This document shows, piece by piece, positions 10,458-21,165 of a DNA stretch of 64,000 nucleotides. Position 1 is the first letter of the stretch. Each line of letters starts with the position of its first letter. The position numbers and the translations under genes were made by a program. Under the pieces are notes generated by a model. The model worked only from the letters and a program-made list of their open reading frames with translations. It was not told the DNA's origin and searched no databases. The DNA is taken from assembly GCA_014529385.2 (NCBI GenBank), contig CM043971.1:85944840-86008839 (forward strand). Reading direction: 5' to 3'. This stretch comes from Adiantum capillus-veneris. Taxonomy: Eukaryota > Streptophyta > Polypodiopsida > Polypodiales > Pteridaceae.

Positions 10458-11304
10458 TTACTCTAATGTAGCATTGTAAGCATTGACAAGGTTCATACTA
10501 TCCTTAAGCTGTATTCCTTGCATCCATCTAGCATCTTCAAAAGGATATTTTTTGAACTTAATAAGATACCATTGGATAATCTTACCATGTAGTAGTACCT
10601 TGTCTTCATGCCAAAGGATAGCTTTGGGTTGTAGCACCTCTTCTTGGTCTTTGATTTGGGGAGGGTCTGTCAATAATTGGTTCACTTAGTGGCTCTCATT
10701 TGTAGGGCTTAAGTAGGATCACATGAAAAGCATTGTGTATGAGCCAATGGTTGGGAAACTTGAGTTGAAAATTCATCTCATTGATTTGCTTCAAGATCTG
10801 AAAAGGACCATAGTATCTTTTTGCTAATTTAGCATAATGCTTTTGGTGGCCCATAGGATTTTTGTCCGTTGTTTGCCTCAATCGAGGCTTGGGAAACTTA
10901 AGTAGGACCCAATTATTTTCTTTGAACATTAAGGCCCTTTTGTGCTTATCAATAGTAGATGTTTTCCGTTTTTGAGAGATAGATATAGCCTCTTTAATCT
11001 TTTGGAAAGATTCTTGTAGGTGACGGCTATACTCATCAGCATCAAAGATCTTCCCATGAATAAAGTGTGCTTGCTTGCTAAACCTATCGATGACTATTGT
11101 CCATATTCCCATATTCCCATGGATATACTTGGGTAATCCAAAGATAAAATCCATGGATATACTCTCCCATGGTGAATTAGGGATTGGCAATTTCTGGAGT
11201 AAACCAGGTTGCTTCTCTCTATGGTACTTTGTCTTTTGGCATACCACACATTTTGAAACATACTCTTGTATGTCTACTTTCATGGTAGACCAATAGAAGT
11301 ACAT
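10458..11304 (-). pseudogene. Gypsy-1 integrase with internal deletion, plus chromodomain
   Basis: The N-terminal part (11304-~11040) has the zinc-binding tail CVVCQKTKYHREKQPGLL and the first catalytic Asp (SMDFIFGLP). The frame then jumps from KIFDADE to HLQESFQKIKE, so the central core with the second Asp and the Glu is missing; it then resumes with the C-terminal GPF/Y-like part (KRYYGPFQILKQI). A frame break precedes a chromodomain at 10458-10685 (ILWHEDKVLL...QWYLIKFKKYPFEDARW). Chromodomains target chromovirus integration to marked chromatin. The deletion removes catalysis, so this copy cannot supply integrase. Confidence 0.85.
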
Positions 11305-11639
11305 CTCTACTCGTCAAAGAGTAGGTTGAATGCCTCTATGCCTCACATAAGGAGGAGCATGGGATTCATACATGACTTTCTCACGATGGGAGTGGGTAAC
11401 ACATAGCCTATTGCCATTGAGAAGGTAACCATACTACAAGGTGAATGGTTCTTCTTTCTTACCCAAGGTAAGGGCTAACATTATGTCTTTAAAGTTAGGG
11501 TGAATAGCATACTCATCTATCATAGAAGATAGATCATTGTTGGCTGCTATAGACATCGCATTGATTCTTGGTTGTCTTGAAAGTGCATCGGTCACTTGAA
11601 TGTGCTTACCAGCAACGTGAGCAATATGAAAATAAAATT

Positions 11640-12276
11640 ACGAAAGAAAATTTACCCACCTTATTTTTTTGTCGAAAATCTTGGTTTGCGCCATGAAGTA
11701 CTTGAGAATTTGTGGTCTATTCGCAAAATAAATGGAGTCCCCATTAGATAGTGCTTCCGTTTTTCTAGGACATGAAGAACAACTAAAAGCTCTTTTTCGC
11801 ATATGCCCAAGACCCATTCATCGGCATTGAGCCTTTGGATGTCATATGCTATGGCATGCCCTTCGTGAAGGAATACTGCTCCAAGACAATCAACACAAGC
11901 ATCACATTGGACCTCAAGTGTTTTTGAGAGATCCATAAGCATAAGGACTGGTTGGGAGATAAGCTTCTCTTTGAGCTGTCAAAAGCATTTTCCTCTTTAG
12001 TAGTCCATGATCACTTAATATTCTTCTTCGTTAAGTCATGTAATGGTCTTGCTATTTTTAAGAATTTTGCTATGAAGTGTCTATACTATGCACACATATC
12101 AATAAAGCTTTGTAGCTCATGTAGATTCCTTGGATTTTAGGCCATGCTTTTATTATCTCCAACTTTGATGGATCCATAAGGATACCATCTTGACAGATAA
12201 TATGACCTAAGTATTGAATCTCTTGAAGGAAAAATTCACTCCTCTTTTGATTGAGAAAAAGCTTGTTCTCCCTTAA
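11640..12276 (-). pseudogene. Gypsy-1 distal RT and RNase H
   Basis: Continues the RT after the inserted TIR element: LRENKLFLNQKRSEFFLQEIQYLGHIICQDGI (12279-12070) is the standard segment downstream of the RT active site, followed after a frame break by RNase H sequence VQCDACVDCLGAVFLHEGHAIAY and KELLVVLHVLEKRKHYLMG (11942-11661). The usual DAS RNase H start reads DACVDCLG. Several frameshifts are present. Confidence 0.8.
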
Positions 12277-13615
12277 CACTAGGTTGGTAATGGGACACTT
12301 TTATGTCCTGGGACACTTTTATGTCCTTTTAAGTGACCATTTTCCTTGAATTATGTCAAGAGTTTCAAAATGGATTTTGAGGTGCTATCTATCTAGAAAG
12401 TTGTCTCATGAGCTGAAAAAAACTTGACATTTTTTTGGAATATCAATTCCATCTTTAACCTTGTCCTTGCACAACATTTCACAACCTAAACTGTGTGAAA
12501 AAAAGGGTCGTGTTTTTGGCTTTTTTCAACTTTTTGCAACTATACCACTCTAGAATTCATGTTTGTGAGGTCTATAATGCTAGAGAACTATCTTTAGTAG
12601 TCCTCAACATGTCCTGATGCTTCTAGGGAGAAATAAATGTTAAAGTTGTAAGTTATGACCAAATTACAAAAATTGTCAAATCCTGTTTTTTAGCCAATTT
12701 TAGCTCTTCTATGATTTTTTTGGTGGCTTTCATGATATCCAAATGTAGTTTTGATTTTCTATGTCCCATATTGTAACATAAAGCTAATATTCCTTGAGTT
12801 TTTGGGCACCTAATACCCTATTTTGCATAGTGCACAACGATAGTTGGTTTTTTCTATTATAGAAGAAAACAAAACATTCTAGTATATCAAGTATAGCTTT
12901 TTCAATATTGCTAATTTCTTGTGACAACTATATGAATTTTGTAGGTAGTAACCATATCTAGTCATAAGGATCAAATTTGGCTAGATATTCAATAGTTTCT
13001 ATGGGATTCTACAACTCATAATGTTGAACCCAGTTTTTTCATGTTTGCTGTATTTAGCACTTCATCTTTGTCCCCAAGATTCCCCTTGGTAAGAGATCTA
13101 TTATTCTTTTGACATGCTCTATGGATCCTTATGAACCTAAAGGACAATAGGGAACTAAGAATACATGCATATATTATTTGTATTCAGCGTGGCTATAGAA
13201 ACTTTGATGATAGGTTTGCAGAATGGTGAAAATTCAACTTTTTTGTACCTATTTCTTTTGACAAAACAAAAAATAGTGAGTGAGAAGCAATCATATGTTC
13301 TGATCACCAACCCATTGAAGTTAACAAGGGAATTTATCTCAAGTCCTACAAAAATCCCTAATCTTATTTTTATACAAAAAAACGTAAGAAATGACTGTTT
13401 TGATAAAAATGTACTGGTCCATCAACTTTGGAGGCTTGGTGTGACCAAAAGATGAGAAATTTTACAAGTCTCTTATTTTTTCCATGTGTAGTAGGCCTTG
13501 AACTATAACCTCATGAAAGGATTTTACAAAATGAGTGGATCTACTATGGTTTTGGAGGTTTTTTTCAAAACCCTGAAAGGACACTTTTATGTCCTGTTAG
13601 GTAATCAACCTAGTG
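12277..13615. mobile_element. 1,339-bp TIR DNA element flanked by TTAA
   Basis: Ends are inverted: left CACTAGGTTGGTAAT, right (reverse complement) CACTAGGTTGATTACC; a further block GGACACTTTTATGTCC lies just inside both ends. TTAA occurs at 12273-12276 and 13616-13619. Removing the element and one TTAA restores an uninterrupted RT reading frame (...Q-A-L-R-E-N-K...) in Gypsy-1, which proves an insertion with at most 4 bp of duplication. The interior is AT-rich with no recognisable transposase, so it is non-autonomous. TTAA duplication is typical of piggyBac; CACTA-type termini usually give 3 bp. Superfamily left open. Confidence 0.85.
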
Positions 13616-14035
13616 TTAAAGCTTGAAAAATTACCTGGAGATGTTGCTTGTGTTCCTCCAAGGACTTGGAGTAGATGATGATATCATCAAAGAACACTCC
13701 AATGAATTTGTGGTAGGGTCTAAATATTTTCTCCATTAAATGATTGAACGTGGCTGGAGCATTTGTCAAACCAGAAGGCATGACAAGATATTCATAAAGA
13801 CCAAACGTTGTACGGAACGTGGTCTTTACGATATCTTCATTCACTATCCTTCTTTGATGATATCCCCTTTGAAGGTCAATCCTACTGACGTAGGCCAAAC
13901 CTTGTAGCTTATCAAATAGATATTCGACCCGCGGTATGGGAGAGGAGCTAGGCCTCACCATCCCTTTGTCTACCAATTCTTGTACTTGCCTCATGATCTC
14001 CTCTTGTTAAGCTTGGGAAATTCAATAAGGAGGCT
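13616..14035 (-). pseudogene. Gypsy-1 proximal RT
   Basis: Encodes the fingers and palm of Ty3/gypsy reverse transcriptase: QELVDKGMVRPSSSP, LFDKLQGLAYVSRIDLQRGYHQ, FRTTFGLYEYLVMPSGLTNAPATF and the active-site box FFDDIIIYS. Catalytic DD is intact. The frame runs straight into the TIR element at 13615, where HLQVIFQAL is followed by transposon sequence. Some codons before the first motif are missing (SPIPRVEYLF instead of the longer usual segment), suggesting a small deletion. Confidence 0.88.
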
Positions 14036-14377
14036 TGTTAGGTGGTGAGCTTCATGGTAGGAGCTCAATTTGATGGTCATCATCCCCTCATTTTGGAGAT
14101 AAGTCCATATCATCGATAAAAACATCTTGGAATCCCTTTAGAAAATTAGACAAGTCTAACTCTTCTTGATTCCGTACCATTTTCCTTTGATAAAACATTA
14201 GCGTCATTTAGAGACTCTTTGACAAAAATCATGTACACAAAAACTAATCTTTTCATTGATTTGTCAAAAGCAAGGGGTATGGTACGACCAGGCTCATTAG
14301 CATCTATGCACATGTTCTTTTCCCTATACTTGAAATACAACCTTCTTTCAGAGAACTTTACATTAACAGCTATACAA

Positions 14378-14640
14378 TCAAACCATGGTGCCCCTAGGGG
14401 ACATCTTCATGCTAGAGATGAAGAAATATTCATTGTCAATATAGTGTTGGACATGAAGCCTCAATTTCCCAATCAAGGGAGTAATTGCTACTTCTTGCCC
14501 CTTGAAGGCTCCATCGGCTACAACAATATCTCCCATATCATGAGCTTGAATGCCTAACTTGGTGGCCAACTCCATTGATATGAAATATATGAGTAGAGCC
14601 AGGGTCAAAAAAGATAAAGGCATCATGCTCCCTTAGCTTT
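14378..14640 (-). pseudogene. Gypsy-1 aspartic protease
   Basis: Retropepsin-like region. The segment read across two frames contains FFDPGSTH (active-site D-x-G type motif; near 14590-14615), followed by ELATKLGIQAHD and IVVADGAF. Would cleave Gag-Pol into mature proteins. A frameshift lies just after the active-site motif. Confidence 0.68.
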
Positions 14641-14744
14641 CCCCAAGCATAGGAGAGAGGTGATCCTTTGCAATGAGCATCCTCTTTTGGAGCTTTGATC
14701 GTGGAAGCTCAAGGAATCTTATTGCGGGCATTTCTTTTGGGGCA

Positions 14745-16079
14745 AGAATAATAGCCATGCCCTTGCTCCCCACACTTAAAGCATTTGTGGTCCTTACCAA
14801 AAGCTTCTAGATCTTCACAGGAGAGAGTTTATTTTTACCTTCGTAAACTCCCTTTTCCTTGGACCGATTGTTGTTGTTGTTGTTGTTGTTGAAATTTCCA
14901 TGGGAAAAATTTTGGGCATTGTTTTTTCCCTTTGCATCATTTTTTTCTTTGCTTTCCATGGGCTTGGAATTCCTTTTAGCCCCTTGTTGAAATTGATGCG
15001 CAAAGCAACCATAGTGTGGTGGATTACGTCAGTGATAGAAACAGGCCATTGGGAGTTGACATACTCGGCCATTTCTTCAGGTAATCCCACATAGAATTGT
15101 TGCTTTTCCTTGTCAAAGTCTATCTTTTGAAAGACAATATCCTTGAGATGTAAATCTAAAAACGTTTCCACATATTTGTGGATAGACTCGTTGCAGAGCA
15201 GCTTCAAACTCCACCATTCGGTAAGTACTTTGTCCTTTGCATCGCTTGCAAGAAATTTCTTCATGATGGAAACTCGTAGAGTTTTCCATATCTTTGGGGA
15301 TTTGTGGTTGCCACAAAGGCTAGCCCACCATTGACGAGAAGATTTTTGGAAGCTCATAGCTACATGATGTAGCTTGGAGGACTTTGTGAAGCCCTCGTCT
15401 CCAAAGGCCGCATCAAATTGCTGGATGAAGACCAATACTTTGTTGGTAGCACCAAAGGTGCCATCATAGGTAAGAAAAGAGATACTCTTAAATTCTTCCT
15501 CTTTGAACTTCTTAAGCTTTTGGGGCCTTCTTCATACAGGGTAAGATTTACGATGTCCTCTCTTCTTCCATTCTCTAGGAGAATAGCTATTTCTTTTGTC
15601 GAGAGAGGAGGAAGGTGAAGAAGAAGGAGAAGAGGGTGACCTCTTTCTTGCCTTTTTCTTCCTTTGTTTTTTCTCTTCCCTTTCAGAGTGATGAGGATAA
15701 GGACTATGGGTTGACCGTTTCCTCTTGGGAGGAGTTTGAGATCGTCTAGACTTCCATCTTTGTGGAGCCACATCTTCAGAGGAACTTAGTAATTTACTTC
15801 TTTCTCGTTCTTTGGATTCCTCCTCTCTTATGAAAAATAGTCTTCTTCTGAGAGTCTCATCAAGAGGCCTCCTAAGATGTCTCTCCTCTTGGAGAGGAAG
15901 GGAAATCCCATAAGCACGAAGTTGTTGAGTAACTTTGGCTTGCAAAGCAGGTTGCCCATAGCTTGTTGCAACCTAGTAACAAGATAATTAACAAACATGG
16001 GGGCATAATCATTAGCACCTGCATGTGAAAAATCAAAGTTGTCAATATTTATTCTACTCTCTTGGATATTGTTAGCCAT
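14745..16079 (-). pseudogene. Gypsy-1 gag (capsid and nucleocapsid)
   Basis: Starts MANNIQESRINIDNFDF at 16079, next to the PBS. An Arg/Ser/Lys-rich linker (15532-15860) precedes the Retrotrans_gag capsid core at 14990-15435 (FDAAFGDEGF, SSRQWWASL, FLASDAKDKV, FYVGLPEEM). The nucleocapsid knuckle CFKCGEQGHGYYSC is at about 14750-14795, complete. A GTT repeat at 14870-14892 codes short Asn/Thr-type runs depending on frame. Two or three frame changes separate the blocks. Confidence 0.82.
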
Positions 16080-16448
16080 GCTAATTAAACTTATGTATAA
16101 ATTACTTTGTGCTTTGGTACCCTCAAAAACCTTAGTCGCTACTCTTCTTTAACTTTGAAAATCAGTTTTCAAGCAGCCACACCTGTTGTTTAGACACTGT
16201 TGATTGCAAAGACTAGTGGAGAGGGTCTAGCATTTCTCGGTTGATTATGGTTCTTGTTGAGTTTGCTAGTAGCTCAATAATGGTTAAGTCAAAGGCAAGC
16301 CCCGAGAGACTCCATTATTAGGACTATAGTTCTTCCCAGCAGTGTACCTCGAACTAACTCCTCTTCAACCAAGATAATAGATCTCTGTCCCACTTACCCT
16401 GCTGCAATGAACATGTCCAACCTTTCATGGAAAAATTAAGGACCTCTC

Positions 16449-16508
16449 TTCTTAAGTAAGAAGAGAGAAACCAATTGGTTTCTCTTTTCTTCTTAAGTAA
16501 GAAAAGAG
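16449..16508. repeat. Long imperfect palindrome next to the Gypsy-1 PBS
   Basis: Centred on CCAATTGG at 16471-16478, with arms GAGAGAAACC / GGTTTCTCTT, extending outward to CTTCTTAAGTAAG on both sides. Arms of about 26 nt with a few mismatches. It sits about 10 nt inside the PBS on the leader side, where retroelement leaders often fold for packaging or priming. Confidence 0.8.
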
Positions 16509-16517
16509 AAACCAATA

Positions 16518-16529
16518 GCTCTGATACCA
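16518..16529 (-). promoter_or_regulatory. Gypsy-1 primer-binding site (iMet tRNA)
   Basis: Element strand reads TGGTATCAGAGC, the complement of the 3' end of plant initiator-Met tRNA, one base after the end of the 5' LTR at 16531. This fixes the strand and the LTR border. Confidence 0.92.
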
Positions 16530-16530
16530 A

Positions 16531-18031
16531 TGTAATGGAAATGGCCTATGAACATTGAGAATAGCGGAATTAAGAGAACTAGAGTGAGCATTTTTATGAG
16601 ACTACTTTGAGAACATAGAGGGTGAACTTAATGGGTGGTGAAACATAACCATTATACTTAATTAACTTGGCATGAATAATACTTTTGCAAGGGAGAGAAT
16701 TAGAGAACATGACAAAAGTCCCCCCCTCCAATCGGCTTTTGTATTATAGATTCTCCCATAAAGAGAGACTTGCTACAATATAATCTTTGTGTTCCTTGTG
16801 ACCTAGGTGATGCAATGAAGATGGAAAGCTTCATGTATCACGAGCATAACATAAAATTTGTAAAAGCATTAACCATCCTCGGCCTCAGTCCCAAGGCCTC
16901 AAACAATTTTGAAGGCGGAGAGAGCTAGTGGGGAATGAGGGTAGGGAAGAGGAAGAAGAAGTAACATATGAGAAAGAGCTAGTTCCTCACTTATCATCAC
17001 TCTTCTTGCATAGCATAGCTTAATAGCATAATAATGATGATGAAGAAGATGTCAAGATTAAGCATTGAAGCATGGCTCTTGGTTAGATTTGCATTCCATA
17101 GCCAAGAGTGTTGGTGTAGGCTTTCAACTTCTCAACAAACTTGGAGAAGGAGATGGAGCTCTTGAACTTTGCAAAGAAAGATCTTGTGAGTGTGTGTGAG
17201 AGAGAATAAACCCCCCAAGCACACCCTCAGCTTTCTTTGGTTCACCCTCCCTTGTAGCTCTTCCTGGAAGTTGATTGGACCCCTATAAGCCTAGCCAATC
17301 ACGTGCAAAGTGTATATCAAGCAACTATGCTAGACCTAGGGCAAGTGTCCCCCTTTCCCCTTTGAGAGAGAGGACTTGCTAAATTCATAAACAATTAATT
17401 TAGCTAGCTAAATTATCATTGGACCCCTTGAGAGGCCAACCAATAGGCTGTAGGCACCTTATGAGGGCAACATGGAGAGGAACTTGAGATGTGTCCTTGT
17501 TACTTCTTTAGACTAGGCTTGCCTTCTGTGAGGGTGTGTGTGTTCTATCTCTCTCCCCTACAATTAGGGCTCGGCCCCCCATGATTAGGGATTGTGGTTG
17601 ACTTTGGGAACACCTGAAGCCCCTCAAGCACCTTAATCATGGATCACCTTAGTCATAAAGCACCTCAAGCACCTTAGTCAGCAAGCACGGCAAGCACCTT
17701 AGTCAGCAAGCGCACGACAAGCACCTCAAGCTTGGGCCGGGTTCCCACCTTAGGGGCAGCCCTAGCTTGCCTAAGGTCTAAGGAACTTTAACACTAACCT
17801 TTGGAGGTCTTTAATGAAGTTAAACCTAAGGTCTTGAAGATCCAAGAGCTAGCCTTTCTCTTTGGCATACCATCTCTCATTTGGACCCCTTTAACCTTGG
17901 CCAGGTGTTGAGATAGATCCATAAGCACATGTCTATATTCTAACTCTTGTTCCCTTTTATTCTCCCACAATAAATGATCAGTTTAATATGAGAAAATCAT
18001 TTGTGTTGATTAGCTATTAGGTTTTATGACA
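16531..18031 (-). repeat. Gypsy-1 5' LTR
   Basis: About 1.5 kb with TG...CA ends on both strands (plus strand TGTAATGG ... TTATGACA). Inner border set by the PBS, outer border by alignment to the end of the 3' LTR at 10097. Only its distal half (17285-18031) has a surviving partner. Confidence 0.85.
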
Positions 18032-18900
18032 CAATTCAATTTTAGAAATCCTGCTGGCAATCAGAGTTCTTGAAGGGTTGGACAACTATTGTATGCTTGT
18101 GTGTGAATTTGAGTTCAAGTGGAAAGCATGAAGGTGGACCAAGTGCAAGCAATTTGGGAGATCAAAAACCAAAACGTTTATCTATCTCTGATGGGCTCGG
18201 CTGATTGGTTCTCTCTCCTCAACAAGCAATGGGGTAAACAATGGTCGGAGGCAAGATGGGGGGCCGTAATGAAGAATTTTTGGACTCCACAATGGACCTT
18301 TCTTTGTTTGGAAGGTTTGAATGGGGGCACTACCGATAGGAGTGAAAATTCACGCAAGAGGGATAGGCACGAGTAGATGTAGTGGTTGCAAAATAGCTTG
18401 TGAGGATCTTCCTCACTTGTTCAAATATTTCCAAGCTATCAGTGGCCTAGCAGGAAAAAATTGAGTGGGTCCAAAGGACATAGAGGAAGGGTTTTTCAAG
18501 AATGACTTTTTCCTTGGAGGGACGAGGATGGAAAGCCAAGTGCTCTTGATTTTCATGCAAATCGTAAGGTTTTGCTTCTTAAAAGAAATTTGGAAGGCCA
18601 TAAATCGTAGCGTGTTTGAGAAGGATATGGTAATTGCTAGCTTCTCTAAAATAGTATTGGAAATCAAGGAGCTAATTGTCTCCATTGGTATGAGGAAGAC
18701 CTCGGAAGAATGGTACTGGGCCATCAACTCAATGTTTTGGGAAAAGACTTGGCCAATTGAGGGATGGTTGGCTTCCTCTTTGAGGAGCCCCGTTGCTATC
18801 AAATATAATTTGCTTTCCCTCAAGGCTCCGTGCAAGCTTGAGGTTCTTTTGTATATTATTTTGATGAGTACAATACATACACTCAATATTGTGAGTTTGG
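18032..18900 (+). mobile_element. LINE-B: 3' end of L1-like element (zf-RVT region)
   Basis: Encodes a degraded zf-RVT domain, DWFSLLNKQWGKQWSEARW (18210-18265), collinear with the same segments in LINE-C (28200) and LINE-D (51145), then the C-terminal VRFCFLKEIWKAINRSVFEKD. It ends with the family hairpin ACTCAATATTGTGAGTTT near 18877-18894. Truncated upstream by the Gypsy-1 LTR. An in-frame TAG after RDRHE and frameshifts break it. Confidence 0.8.
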
Positions 18901-19160
18901 GGGGGGGGAGTTTAGGGGGGCATTAGATTTATGGAGATTAATTATAAATGAGTGCCTATAATTTTGCAAAAGAGCTAAGGTTTGCAAGTCCTACATAAAA
19001 TTGGGTGTTTGCTTGACCTACAAGAGTGCTCATAGCGCGGAGGCTCAAGGAGTTTCTATAGTGGGGAGTGGACTTCACCTTATAGGGAGGCTCAAGGAGC
19101 TTCTGTAGCAAGGAGCGGGGAGGCTCAAGGAGATTCTATAGCAGGGAGTGACTTCACCTT
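18898..19160. repeat. Short tandem GGAGGCTCAAGGAG repeats
   Basis: After a 10-G run, the block GGAGGCTCAAGGAG-TTTCTATAG-GGGAG recurs three times between about 19036 and 19150, with small differences. No coding potential seen. Confidence 0.65.
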
Positions 19161-19960
19161 GGATTGTAGCTTCGTTTCTGGTGCTGCCATAAAGATGGCT
19201 CAGTCAAAGGATCAAAGGTTCATTCCAAGGGGGTGCCCTACTACTCCTTCCTTGGTTTTTCCTGCCTTGCTCCATCAATTTTTTCACCTGGGAGAGGCCA
19301 TCCTACCCCCTCTCTTTGTGAGGAAAATTGGTGGCCAAGTTTCCCTATGATGCTTTGGCATTTAGGTGCCTGCTCGTGGTCGGGGTGGATCCTATAGTGG
19401 CAACGTGGAGGTTCTTTCAAAGGGGTGAGGCCAAGTTTCCATGTGATGCTCCTCGGGTAGGTATCAGCTTGTGGTAGGGGAGGCTCCTATAGTGGCAATG
19501 GGGAGGTTCTTTCAAAGGGGTGAGGCCCCCCTCATGGACCAATGTTGTAATCGGTTCTAGTTCGGCATTTTCCTTTGTCCTTTATGGTGGTTTTGGGTTG
19601 GTGATGGTTTGTTATGCCTTCTGCTCTGTGGCTCGCTAGGTTAATGATGGGAACATCACGCCCTTCCTATTTTTGGCTTGTGTTCAATGCTCTTTGCTGA
19701 GCAAAGGAGTCTCATGTGGTAGGTGAGGCTCTTTTTTGTAGTAACCGCTAATGAGTACTTTGTGTTTACTTATGGTTTCGCATGCAAGGTGGCTCCCTCG
19801 TTAGCCATGTTCTCCTTTTGTAAAGGTTTGCTATTCATAGAGGGGTGGCTGCCCTATCAACCAAAACTTTCTTTTGGTGATGCTGGAAATTCCTTTTGTA
19901 ACCCTGGCTCACGGCTAGTTAATACAATACTCACTATTGTGAGGTTTGAAAAATAAATAA
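19161..19960 (+). mobile_element. LINE 3'-UTR-like fragment
   Basis: Non-coding. A ~115-bp direct repeat (CCTATAGTGGCAA, TTCTTTCAAAGGGGTGAGGCC) lies at about 19388-19530. Further on, AGGGGTGGCTGCCCT (near 19840) matches LINE-D at 51806, and CTCACTATTGTGAGG followed by AAAAATAAATAAA at 19930-19958 matches the 3' hairpin and A-rich tail of the LINE-B/C/D family. Probably a LINE 3' end with an extended UTR. Family assignment rests on those two blocks only. Confidence 0.5.
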
Positions 19961-21165
19961 ATTAATGAGGGCTTACAATCACATGGAATTTTTTGTGTTT
20001 CAATATAAAATTATATTATCCATTATATATATATGATCACGAATGGTTTATATATTAAGAAAGGCCCCACTTAAATAATAATCATTATCATTTGAAAATA
20101 AACAAAAAATAAAAATAAAATCATACATTATACACACATAATCATGAATGATTTATATACTAGGAAAGATCCCATTTACATAATAAGGTGAAAGGTGCAC
20201 ATTGCACATTATCATTTGAAAAATAAAATAAAATGAAAAGGAAATCTAATCAAAACAATAAAATAAAAAGATATATTGAAGAACTAAATAAAAGAATACT
20301 AAAATGCCTTCATAAAAAAAGATAGATCTAACAAGCATAGAAAATAAGGTGATGAGACACAAAGACTGAAGACAGAAGAGAAGACCTGCTAAATTAATGG
20401 GGAATTAGATTTATGGAGAATAAGTTTAGATAAGTGCTTACATAATCTATTCTACATACATAATCACAAATTGTTTATATATTTAGAAAGGTCCACTTAG
20501 ATAATAAGGTGAAAGGTGCACATTGCAAAGTATCATTTAAAAACAAAAAGAAAAGAAAAGAAAAGAAAAATAGCATTATATTATTCATTATACATACATT
20601 ATGCATCACAAGCTGGGTTCAAAAGAGCAGACAATAGAAACCTCGCACTCTTTCTTCCACCTCTCGCTTCGTTCACAAGAGATGGAGGCAGCTCTATAAA
20701 ATTTATTATGCAAGATTTTGATGTTCAATGAGTTGTAGTGTAGTGGTAATTTTGTTGAGCCGTAGTCATTAGATTTAGTTCAATCACGTCGATTCATGTT
20801 TCGTGTTGAAAAGTGGATGGTAGAATTGTTGTATCAAGGGGAGGGAGAGGCTCGCCAATTCTTTTTGTGGGTCTAGAGAAGTGTGATTTCCTTTTGTTCC
20901 AATGGGTAGCCTCCATGGTGGAGCCACGATCCCTTTTGAATGTTTTTTGCTGGCTCTTGTGAACATGATCGTAACGAGGAATGGTTTATATATTAGAAAA
21001 GTCTTTCCCCTTAAATAATAGGGTGAACGGTGCACATTGCACATTATCAATTTTTTTTAAAAAATAAAAATAAAAAACACATTGAAGAACTAAAACAAAA
21101 GAATACTTTAATATCTTTATAAAAAGAAGATAGATTTAATAAACATAGAGAATAATAAAACAATT
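19961..21165. repeat. AT-rich dispersed repeats, four direct copies
   Basis: A block built on GTTTATATATTAGGAAAG ... CACTTAAATAATAAGGTG ... GGTGCACATTGCACATT occurs near 20033, 20138, 20458 and 20967; copies two and four continue through AGAACTAAATAAAAGAATACT to about 20350 and 21160, a unit of roughly 200 bp. An inverted copy is at about 40225-40290. No coding potential; class unknown (degraded MITE, SINE or UTR). Confidence 0.65.

Larger units (their letters stand above)
9158..18031 (-). mobile_element. Gypsy-1: Ty3/gypsy chromovirus, decayed and nested
   Basis: LTR retrotransposon on the minus strand: 5' LTR 16531-18031, iMet-tRNA PBS, gag with knuckle, aspartic protease, RT, RNase H, integrase and C-terminal chromodomain, then a 3' LTR cut at its outer end (9158-10097). 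A chromodomain after integrase defines the chromovirus branch. The element is defective: outer LTR loss, integrase core deletion, frameshifts and an inserted TIR element at 12277-13615. No TSD can be tested because the left end is missing. Confidence 0.88.

Noticed and set aside
13165-13455. 96-codon frame as a transposase fragment
   Set aside because: No motif, low-complexity AT-rich composition, too short.
12277-13615. Calling the TIR element a CACTA (CMC) transposon
   Set aside because: Termini begin CACTAG, but symmetrical parsing gives TTAA duplication, not the 3 bp of CACTA elements; superfamily left open.
16518-16529. tRNA gene
   Set aside because: Only 12 bases complementary to tRNA 3' end next to an LTR: a primer-binding site. 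Same at 27302 and 59537.
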